Of a stretch of 23,985 nt of DNA, positions 1-6,408 are shown piece after piece. Source of the DNA: CAYRTD01 sp964528675 (lineage in GTDB: Bacteria; Bacteroidota; Bacteroidia; Bacteroidales; GCA-2748055). How positions within the stretch are numbered: position 1 is the first letter of the stretch; each line of letters opens with the position of its first letter. Below the pieces are notes generated by a model. It had not been told where the DNA came from. It did no database searches and was given only the letters and a program-made list of their open reading frames with translations. The translations under genes and the position numbers were made by a program. The DNA lies in assembly GCA_964528675.1 (NCBI GenBank), contig CAZGTU010000069.1, positions 1 through 23,985 of the forward strand, in the 5' to 3' direction.

Positions 1-89
1 TAAAATTAAACTTTTCTTTTAAAATTCAGGAATAAAACTTATGAATCCTTTTCAAAAAAATGGAAGAATTGACTTATTTGTATGAATAA

Positions 90-491
90 TTATTCTTTAT
101 TAGTGACTTCCTTTATTGTATAAGTTGTAAGGGTAAGTTTATCTGCAGTATTATAAAAAAACCTTATCAGTCTTTGCTTAGCATCTATGACCAGCATATA
201 ATTTTTCTCGTCCTCTGAATCCTTTATGTCGTATACATAAAGCTTATTCTTTTCGTTGTACAGGGATTTATTAATTTCATAAGTAATTTTTTCTTTACCC
301 TTAACAGGATTATCAGAATTTTTAACAATCCTGGTCTGGTTGATTGTGAATATAGTTTTTTCTGACATTTCATAAGAAACACCTTCGGCGCTGTTATGAA
401 TCATATAATCGCAATGGACACTGGTTTGTGAGTGAACAAGAAGATTAATGGAAATGAGACTGATAAATATGAAAAGAAATCTGGAAATCAT
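90..491 (-). CDS. Small secreted protein of unknown function
   Basis: A 133-residue protein whose first ~21 residues form a clear Sec signal peptide (a Phe/Leu/Ile-rich core ending in HSQ), so the mature ~112 residues are probably periplasmic or outside the cell. There is no lipobox Cys after the signal. The mature part is rich in Lys, Asn, Asp and Tyr with alternating hydrophobic residues, as expected for a small beta-rich fold, and I recognise no family. It begins 34 bp downstream of the sulfatase stop on the same strand, so the two are probably co-transcribed. No convincing hairpin terminator follows; only a short AT palindrome lies around its 3' end. The function is unknown, and the link to the sulfatase is inferred from position alone. 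Confidence 0.7.
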   Translation of the reverse strand: MISRFLFIFISLISINLLVHSQTSVHCDYMIHNSAEGVSYEMSEKTIFTINQTRIVKNSDNPVKGKEKITYEINKSLYNEKNKLYVYDIKDSEDEKNYMLVIDAKQRLIRFFYNTADKLTLTTYTIKEVTNKE

Positions 492-525
492 AAGTATAAA
501 TAATTTAGTGATAAATTAATGACGA

Positions 526-2211
526 TTAGTTTCTCTCCGGGGGATATTTTATTTTACCATGGTCTCTGGGTAGCCATTTAATGAAACCGGTTCCGATATC
601 ACGGGTATTTTCGGTTAATTCTTTGTATTCTTTAGATTCCAGGAATGGTATTCTTTGCAAGTCGTAAGGATGACGGAATTTCTCGAGATAATCTTCCAGT
701 TCCTGTTTCATCTCATTTAGCTTATTCTGGTATTCATCCTCATAAGCCAGGTTATTCAGCTCATAAGGATCTTCTTTCAGATTGTAAAGCTGATCCTGAT
801 CGAAATAATGAGGAAAATGTTGAATGGCAATCTGAGAGTGAGCCTGTTTGTGAGTATTGAGATAATTCGGAGCATATTCTGTTTCATCATTTTTCATAAT
901 TCTTACTATATTTTCCGGAAGTCTGAAAGATATGTATTTATAATTACCTACCCTGATTCCTCTGGCATATCCTGATTCGAGGTAGATGCTTTCCCTAACC
1001 GGCTCTGCATTTTCTTCCATTAAGGCAAGAACATTCCTTCCATCCAGCTCATCAACCAAAGGATCTTCAACAGAGGCAGATTCAATCATGGTTTTAACAA
1101 GGTCTATGCTTTGAATAAAGTTATTGCTTTTGTAATTGGTCGCTTTTCCCGGCCACTTTACAATCAACGGAACTTTGTTTCCTTTCTCATAACATGTGGC
1201 CTTGCCGGGTTCTACATTGTGGTCGGCCATGAAAATAACCACTGTATTTTCCATTTGATTATTTTCTTCTAACTTTTTGAGAATGTCACCAACCAGCTTA
1301 TCAGTGTATGCCAGTCCAAAGAATTTATGTTTGTCGGGATCTGGAATATCCTTAATCTGCTCTTTTGTAATAGATTTGTCGATGTCATAGTTTCTTACGT
1401 CCTCAACTTTTCCCTCAAGCGTGTAAGTCGGATCTCTGTCAAGTGACTCCTGATGTGCAGGGCCATGAACTGCAGTTGGTGCTACATATAGAAAAAAAGG
1501 TTTTTTATCCTTTGCACGGTCATCAAGAAATAAAGCTGCACCTCTTGTAATCCAGGGTATATTATGAAAGGCCAGTTTTTTAAAGGGGAAACCGTCAAAA
1601 TTGCTCCAGGATACACTGTTTGCATAATCGAAACCGGCAGTTTCTTTTACCAGGTTCCGAAAGATCTCATGGTGTTTTTTAAGTTTTTCATTCACTTCAG
1701 GATCTGTTAATTCATCTTCGGCCGAGAACTGCGGAATATCCGGAATATCCGGATTTTCATCTCCAACATGCCACTTGCCCGCCATGCCTGTTACGTATCC
1801 GACCTCAGACAGGTAATTTGCAATTGTCTTGGTAGGTTTATCTATTCGGGTATTCCAGGCAACGCTATAGGGTTTATCATAGGGGAATTCTTCAATGAAC
1901 TCATCCGTGCTGCACCTTCCGGGATACATTCCTGTCAAAACAGAAAACCGGCTGGGCGTGCACATAGGTGAAGTAGTATAGGCATTTGTAAATAAGGTGC
2001 CATCTTCAGCCAGTTTGGTAATATGTGGAGTGGGGTAGGGTGATTCTTCATTATAGCAATGCAGGTAATCTGGGTCCATTTCATCGCTGAATATTACAAC
2101 AAAGTTGGGTTTCAACTCATTTTTTGAATCCTGTTGATCTGTGTTACATGCTGCAAGAACTGTGGTTATTATAAACAGTCCTGCTATCTTGAGTTGGATT
2201 GGTTTTTTCAT
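526..2211 (-). CDS. Lipoprotein sulfatase, S1 family (Cys-type formylglycine)
   Basis: A 561-residue sulfatase that would hydrolyse sulfate esters, probably on a polysaccharide. A lipoprotein signal ends in LAAC (Cys22), so the enzyme should be membrane anchored. The sulfatase signature CTPSRFSVLTG starts at Cys84, the residue expected to be oxidised to formylglycine by an anaerobic (anSME) or FGE-type maturase not seen here. Other family motifs are the N-terminal metal site FSDEMD (42-47, with Glu where many members have Asp or Gln), GKWH (145-148), VHGP (248-251), and a C-terminal metal site ADHN (329-332) followed by Lys337 and VPLIVKWPG. Length is normal for the family. Substrate cannot be told from sequence; the nearby GH29 gene makes a sulfated fucan or similar glycan plausible. 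The small secreted protein gene follows closely in the same direction. Confidence 0.93.
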   Translation of the reverse strand: MKKPIQLKIAGLFIITTVLAACNTDQQDSKNELKPNFVVIFSDEMDPDYLHCYNEESPYPTPHITKLAEDGTLFTNAYTTSPMCTPSRFSVLTGMYPGRCSTDEFIEEFPYDKPYSVAWNTRIDKPTKTIANYLSEVGYVTGMAGKWHVGDENPDIPDIPQFSAEDELTDPEVNEKLKKHHEIFRNLVKETAGFDYANSVSWSNFDGFPFKKLAFHNIPWITRGAALFLDDRAKDKKPFFLYVAPTAVHGPAHQESLDRDPTYTLEGKVEDVRNYDIDKSITKEQIKDIPDPDKHKFFGLAYTDKLVGDILKKLEENNQMENTVVIFMADHNVEPGKATCYEKGNKVPLIVKWPGKATNYKSNNFIQSIDLVKTMIESASVEDPLVDELDGRNVLALMEENAEPVRESIYLESGYARGIRVGNYKYISFRLPENIVRIMKNDETEYAPNYLNTHKQAHSQIAIQHFPHYFDQDQLYNLKEDPYELNNLAYEDEYQNKLNEMKQELEDYLEKFRHPYDLQRIPFLESKEYKELTENTRDIGTGFIKWLPRDHGKIKYPPERN

Positions 2212-2409
2212 TGGATGACTTTATTGTTGTTTTATCAGACTATAAAATTATTAAGAATTTGGAATAATCAAATAAAGATATCCATATTCGATATAGAAAT
2301 CTGTTCAGGGATAATTCCAAGGACCCTCTCCACAAATATTTCCAATTCTGAAATATTCACCAGTCGGAGGGAAGACCATGGCCGGTGATAGATACAGGTA
2401 GATGCAGGC

Positions 2410-2433
2410 AGAGACGCACAGCCGTGCGTCTCT
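2410..2433. repeat. Perfect 10-bp-arm palindrome (REP-like / terminator-like)
   Basis: Arms agagacgcac (2410-2419) and gtgcgtctct (2424-2433) pair perfectly around a 4-base loop. It lies 18 bp beyond the stop of the lamin-tail lipoprotein, so it could end that transcript, but it has no T-run on the minus-strand side. The GAGACGCAC...GTGCGTCTC form resembles dispersed palindromes in Bacteroidetes intergenic DNA; that comparison is from memory. Confidence 0.7.
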
Positions 2434-2451
2434 ATGAGTTAGTATTTTATA

Positions 2452-3723
2452 TCACTGGCAAAGATCGTTCATCAAACCCGGTGTCCCTGAGTCCCCGGTA
2501 TTGTAAACAGAAGATGAAAGACACCAGGATATGCCAAGAACAGCATCAGCAGCATTGAACATGGCAGGATTCAAACTGATGGAAGAGCCAGGGCCTGAAG
2601 GGAAGCCTGTTGCTCCGTAATCTACTGAAAAGATCAGGGCTCCGGGTGCCGATTCGTCTCCTTCATTATAAATAGTCACTACTGAGCCTGAGTTTGTCAG
2701 CGAAATATCTGTTCCATACACATAGCTGTTTACAGCATCTGTGGCTGTAGGTGTTCTTGCCATTACATAAAACTCTCCGGCCGAAAGCTCTATCGGATCC
2801 GTGATTGTATGCACATCTGAGCCGTTTCTCTCTAAGATCAGGTTCTGAAGATTGATGGTATGATCGGAGTTGTTATAAATTTCAAACCATTCCCCTTCCG
2901 TATCTGAAAGTGCCGAGGGGTCAGGCATAATTTCCGTAATTAGCAATTCGCCATATGCAATAGCACCCTCAGGAATCACCGGATCTTCGATCAATTCTAC
3001 AAATTCTACCTGTACTTCACTGGAATCGAGCAGCACCTGAAATGTTGCCATACCCTGATCTATCGAAGCATCAACATTCACCTGGTAGTGCCGGTTGGGC
3101 AGTGGATCCGGGATGTTTCCTGATAAGGTCTTATTGCTTTGAGTTCCGTCAGGATTCAGATAACTGAGTTCAACAAGAATATCCATCGTGGCTGTTTGAA
3201 AGTATCCCGGTCGTGTTTCGTCTCTTGTGAATATCAGAGAACCCAGTGAAGTTGATACGGTGGTGGAATAATCTTCAAAATTATTCACCACATTACCGGA
3301 ATAAATAACAGAAACAATTGTGTTTGCAAGTGAGCAAGTTACCTGAACAGACTGCTGGGTGTTGCTGCTTATACTGAATACATCTGACACCCCATAATAA
3401 TAGGGGTTTTCGAAAGCTGCCGGCAGATTATTATCGGAATGGGCTTCAACGTAATAATCACCGGGAGTCAGGATAATTGTATCAGGCATCAAAGCCAGGG
3501 TTTCAAAACTCATGGCTTCGGAACCATCAGCCTTGTAAATAACAACTGTGAAATCTTCAATGGCATTTGCCGATTTCAACCTGCTATCAATCTCATCCAC
3601 GTAGATTGACATTCCAATTTCAAGGATCAGTTTTCCCTTTTCCGGTTGCGGCTCAGGGTTTTCTTTCTTGCAAGAATACACCAGAATTAGACTTAAAGCG
3701 AGTAGAGAAAGTACTTTTTTCAT
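2452..3723 (-). CDS. Lipoprotein with DUF4493-like and lamin-tail domains
   Basis: A 423-residue protein from the chosen start. The frame stays open to 3768 with in-frame ATGs at 3741 and 3768; I prefer 3723 because it gives a compact signal (MKKVLSLLALSLILVYSC) with lipobox Cys18. After an acidic, Pro/Glu-rich linker, residues ~30-230 look like the DUF4493/fimbrial-tip type of beta domain found in Bacteroidetes surface lipoproteins. Residues ~258-385 are a lamin-tail domain: ITEIMPDP, then GEWFEIYNNS, a hydrophobic stretch, and the closing strand VVTIYNEG. Lamin-tail domains are common in secreted Bacteroidetes proteins and act in adhesion or as accessory modules beside hydrolases. No catalytic residues are seen. 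It probably sits on the outer surface. The alternative start at 3741 would add six residues. Confidence 0.8.
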   Translation of the reverse strand: MKKVLSLLALSLILVYSCKKENPEPQPEKGKLILEIGMSIYVDEIDSRLKSANAIEDFTVVIYKADGSEAMSFETLALMPDTIILTPGDYYVEAHSDNNLPAAFENPYYYGVSDVFSISSNTQQSVQVTCSLANTIVSVIYSGNVVNNFEDYSTTVSTSLGSLIFTRDETRPGYFQTATMDILVELSYLNPDGTQSNKTLSGNIPDPLPNRHYQVNVDASIDQGMATFQVLLDSSEVQVEFVELIEDPVIPEGAIAYGELLITEIMPDPSALSDTEGEWFEIYNNSDHTINLQNLILERNGSDVHTITDPIELSAGEFYVMARTPTATDAVNSYVYGTDISLTNSGSVVTIYNEGDESAPGALIFSVDYGATGFPSGPGSSISLNPAMFNAADAVLGISWCLSSSVYNTGDSGTPGLMNDLCQ

Positions 3724-3820
3724 AGTATTAAAATTTTTCATTAGTAAATAAAATTTGAAAGTCTCCACCCCTTAATGTCAAAATGGGCAAAATCTCAGCG
3801 TGTAGTTTGGAGTTTTTTTT

Positions 3821-3856
3821 GGGAAATGGGAAATGGGAAATGGGGATTAGGGTGGG
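3821..3856 (+). other. Candidate G-quadruplex tract
   Basis: Six G-runs of three or four bases lie at 3821-3823, 3828-3830, 3835-3837, 3842-3845, 3850-3852 and 3854-3856. They are separated by loops of 1-4 bases, and the first part is a direct repeat of gggaaat. This meets the usual intramolecular quadruplex pattern. The G-rich strand is the plus strand, between the divergent starts at 3723 and 4096. Confidence 0.6.
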
Positions 3857-3931
3857 ACGATGAGGTGGGATAATGAGGTAGGATAATATGGTAGGAGGAT
3901 GAGGTGAGGGGGATGAGTTGGGAGAATGGGA
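3854..3931 (+). repeat. 13-bp tandem repeat, about six units
   Basis: Successive units start at 3854, 3867, 3880, 3893, 3906 and 3920: gggacgatgaggt, gggataatgaggt, aggataatatggt, aggaggatgaggt, gagggggatgagtt (14 bases) and gggagaatggga. The consensus is GGGATAATGAGGT. The period is not a property of a reading frame, since no gene lies here. Near-identical units occur at 23698-23723 and 23838-23863. Confidence 0.8.
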
Positions 3932-4095
3932 ATAATTCAGAAGGTGTCTGAACCCGGATTAGAGGGATAAGAGGATTACCTTGATTATCGAATTAAGCTG
4001 CTGATAATTTACATCAAAAAATGCCCAGGCTTGGGTATTGTATAAAAATTTCATGTCTATAGTTTTAAACCGGAATCATTAAGCCAAAAAACATT

Positions 4096-4305
4096 ATGAA
4101 AAAAAGATTGAGTGTAATTATTACTGCTATTGCTATGACCGGAATTGTTTCCGTGCTTTCATCCTGTGAAGATGATTGTTATACCTGCAGGATTATTGAT
4201 CCTGATAATATCCTGGATGAGACAGGAGATAGCTGTGATGATGAATTTGTGGAATGGTGCGAGGATCTGGAGTGGGAATTTTACGATGTGATCTGTACTT
4301 GCTAG
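4096..4305 (+). CDS. Small acidic Cys-rich lipoprotein
   Basis: A 69-residue protein. Residues 1-23 are a signal peptide ending in VLSSC, so Cys24 should be lipidated, leaving a 46-residue mature peptide. That peptide contains six further Cys (28, 31, 47, 55, 67, 69), enough for three disulfides, and is very acidic (14 Asp/Glu between residues 35 and 66). It ends in CTC. I recognise no family. The next gene, 70 bp downstream, encodes a MauE/DoxX-type redox membrane protein, which suggests that the Cys residues are oxidised or reduced by a dedicated partner. Small exported peptides next to MauE-type proteins are also seen in NVEALA-type Bacteroidetes loci, but no NVEALA motif is visible here. 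The Cys could instead bind metal. Confidence 0.8.
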   Translation: MKKRLSVIITAIAMTGIVSVLSSCEDDCYTCRIIDPDNILDETGDSCDDEFVEWCEDLEWEFYDVICTC

Positions 4306-4375
4306 AAATTGTTATAAGGTTATTTAGTTAATAAATTGATCACTCCATTAAAAATCCAATTTTCTGATTGATAAT

Positions 4376-4831
4376 ATGATTAACGGATTAGCATATAAGG
4401 CAATATCTGTACTTGCGGGTGTTGTCTTTATATCCCCTGGTTTGGCAAAGACTCTGGATACCAACGAGTTTGCCTTACTTATCAATGATTACGGCTTCGG
4501 AAGTATGATGATGCTTGCACCGGTTATTGTAATAGCTGAACTGGTTCTGGGAATCAACCTCCTGTTTTTCCTATGGCAGCGAACTACAGCTTTCTTTGGT
4601 ATTATTCTGTTATTCGCTTTCTCATCTGTATATTCTTATGCCTGGCTGGAACATAGTGTGACTGATTGTGGCTGTTTTGGAACTATGGATACTTTGAAGA
4701 TGACGCACCTGCTTCTCTATGCGAGAAATGGCCTCCTAATAGCCGGGCTTATAATTATCTTTTTTCAAAGCTTTATCGCTCTGAACCTGAAAAAGAACCT
4801 GATTCGAGGTTACTGGTCGCCTGTCCTGTAA
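4376..4831 (+). CDS. MauE/DoxX-type redox-associated membrane protein
   Basis: A 151-residue integral membrane protein with four hydrophobic segments at about 8-24, 45-67, 71-90 and 112-136. It carries the CGCFG motif (Cys98, Cys100) typical of MauE-type proteins, here DCGCFG, plus an N-terminal LAKTLD segment matching the family's K-x(3)P-like region. MauE-type proteins are linked to disulfide or electron transfer at the membrane, originally for maturing methylamine dehydrogenase. The length is normal. It sits between a Cys-rich lipoprotein gene and a LuxR-type HTH gene that begins 5 bp after its stop, so the three look like one operon ending at the hairpin at 5384. Acting on the upstream Cys-rich lipoprotein is inference. 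Confidence 0.85.
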   Translation: MINGLAYKAISVLAGVVFISPGLAKTLDTNEFALLINDYGFGSMMMLAPVIVIAELVLGINLLFFLWQRTTAFFGIILLFAFSSVYSYAWLEHSVTDCGCFGTMDTLKMTHLLLYARNGLLIAGLIIIFFQSFIALNLKKNLIRGYWSPVL

Positions 4832-4836
4832 AATTG

Positions 4837-5106
4837 ATGGGCAACATGTCTCAAAAAGTCAATCGTATACTTGATGAGAACATATATATGAAGAAGAATT
4901 TCAAAAAATTCTCGGTTCTTACCAAACGGGAAAAAGAAATCATTACTCTTCTCACCCAGGGTTACGATAACCCTGCTATTGCCAAACATCTTTTTATATC
5001 GAGATATACAGTGGAGCAACACCGTAAAAATATAAGGGCTAAAACCGGGTATAAACGTCTGGCAGATATCATTCGCTTTGCTATTGCCTTTGATCTGGTC
5101 AGTTGA
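4837..5106 (+). CDS. Stand-alone LuxR-type HTH regulator
   Basis: An 89-residue protein that is almost entirely a LuxR/GerE helix-turn-helix domain: LTKREKEIITLL at about 29-40, then NPAIAKHLFIS and a recognition helix YTVEQHRKNIRAK. The frame is open back to 4666 inside the MauE gene, but the upstream part has no domain. I chose ATG 4837, 5 bp after the MauE stop (ATG 4846 or TTG 4834 are possible). There is no receiver or ligand domain, so it is either a minimal DNA-binding protein or relies on a partner. The tight spacing predicts translational coupling with MauE. It may regulate its own operon or the adjacent two-component genes; the sequence does not say which. Confidence 0.8.
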   Translation: MGNMSQKVNRILDENIYMKKNFKKFSVLTKREKEIITLLTQGYDNPAIAKHLFISRYTVEQHRKNIRAKTGYKRLADIIRFAIAFDLVS

Positions 5107-5648
5107 GCTTTTTAAAGGGTTTCCATCATTTTTCATCTATTCTTGAATACATCATTACTGATTTGCACATAACAGGAATTTCTGATTCCGTTTATCGAGT
5201 GAGATTTTCCAGATTCAGGGGTTTTTAATTTTTCGATTAAGGTTTTTCCTTCCTTTAAATATCTTCTTTATTACATGAGTAATGCCATTCATTAAATAAA
5301 AGAAATTTAGTTATAATCCTATACATTTACTTATTAGTTTTAGGTTATTAAATCATACAATTTTCTTCCCCTGGAGTAACAGGCCGGTATAAGTTTTATA
5401 CCGGTCTTTTTTCTTCAGGAATTCAGGTTTTCACCATTATTTAACATTCATTTCATAAACCATATAATTCATTACGTAAATCCTTGCATGCATTAACTAA
5501 GATCCGATATTCCCTTCTTATAAATTCTTTTCTTTATACTTTTCCTTTACTTTTTTACTTGAAATCAAATATTTATAGGGCTGTGATTTTTTTAATCTGA
5601 CCTGAAAGGCTTAAATTAGATATTTGATTTATCAAAATTTTAAAGTCC
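5107..5648. other. Gene-free AT-rich intergenic region with terminator
   Basis: No credible ORF lies in these 542 bases. A rho-independent terminator sits at 5384-5412, nearly 280 bp beyond the LuxR-type gene, so the operon would have a long 3' untranslated tail or a small unannotated RNA could end there. The segment 5413-5648 should contain the promoter of the response-regulator operon, but I find no clean TAnnTTTG box. Confidence 0.55.
5384..5412 (+). terminator. Rho-independent terminator
   Basis: Arms ccggtataa (5384-5392) and ttataccgg (5396-5404) pair perfectly over a 3-base loop, followed by a T-rich run (tcttttttc). It is oriented to stop plus-strand transcription coming from the Cys-rich lipoprotein/MauE/LuxR operon. 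Confidence 0.85.
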
Positions 5649-6395
5649 ATGGATTCCAAAATTTCCTGTATTCTCATAGAGGACGAAGAGAAATCAATGA
5701 AACTACTCACTAACCTGTTGAATCAGGTACCAAGGGTTAAGCTTATGGATTCATTCAGTGATCCCCGGAAAGCAATGGATTATGTCTTGAATAATAATCC
5801 GGATCTGATTTTTTTAGACATTAAGATGCCCGGTATGAATGGTTTGCAATTTATTGATCATTTAATAGAGGAAAATATTATCATTCCTTTCATTTTTGTT
5901 ACGGCTTATGATGAATATATGATCGATGCGCTCAGGAAAAGTGCGGTGGACTACCTTCTCAAACCTGTCAGTCTGGCCCAGTTAAAAGAATCGATCAAGC
6001 GGTTTGACAATATATCTGCAGATCAAATGATCCGGACAGTGAAAAAAACCATTAAAAACCTGAATTCAGAACTTCTAAGATTTAATTTTAAACATGGTTT
6101 TGAGATCATAAAAACTTCAGATATAATTTATCTACAGGCTGATGGCAGATATTCCAAGATTTGTCTTACAGGGAACAGAGAACTTACTGTCTCTCAAAAT
6201 ATAGGTAATTTTGAAAACCTTGTTCACCATAAAAATTTCATCAGGACACATCGCTCCGCCATTATAAATCCAAATTACTTTAAACGATTAAACCGGTTGA
6301 ACAAGATCTGTATTCTTGGGAATGAAGAGGAGGAATATAAGATCAAAGTTTCTACCCGGGGAATAAAAGACCTTGAAGATTACTTTTCTGAGTAG
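5649..6395 (+). CDS. LytTR-family response regulator
   Basis: A 248-residue response regulator. Residues 5-120 are a receiver domain with the acidic cluster E11/D12/E13, phospho-acceptor Asp57 in LIFLDIKMPGMNG, Thr85 in FVTAYD and Lys105 in YLLKPVS. Residues ~145-245 are a LytTR DNA-binding domain (IIYLQADGRYSKICL, then FIRTHRSAIINPNY). These proteins bind DNA as phosphorylated dimers and usually pair with LytS-type kinases. The gene for such a kinase starts 13 bp downstream, so the partner is almost certainly its product. The target promoter is unknown; the upstream Cys-rich lipoprotein operon and its own operon are candidates by position. Confidence 0.95.
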   Translation: MDSKISCILIEDEEKSMKLLTNLLNQVPRVKLMDSFSDPRKAMDYVLNNNPDLIFLDIKMPGMNGLQFIDHLIEENIIIPFIFVTAYDEYMIDALRKSAVDYLLKPVSLAQLKESIKRFDNISADQMIRTVKKTIKNLNSELLRFNFKHGFEIIKTSDIIYLQADGRYSKICLTGNRELTVSQNIGNFENLVHHKNFIRTHRSAIINPNYFKRLNRLNKICILGNEEEEYKIKVSTRGIKDLEDYFSE

Positions 6396-6408
6396 ATAAT
6401 AAATTCAG

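Larger units (their letters stand above)
3742..4095. other. Gene-free divergent intergenic region, G-rich
   Basis: This region separates two divergently transcribed lipoprotein genes and must hold promoters for both. I see no confident TAnnTTTG promoter box. It contains a run of G-tracts at 3821-3856 and a 13-bp tandem repeat at 3854-3931, listed separately. The right half (3940-4095) is AT-rich with no clear structure beyond a weak CCCAGGCTTGGG palindrome near 4023. Confidence 0.6.

Noticed and set aside
3854..3931. CRISPR array
   Set aside because: The units are directly adjacent with no spacers, only 13 bp, and no cas gene is near; it is a minisatellite.
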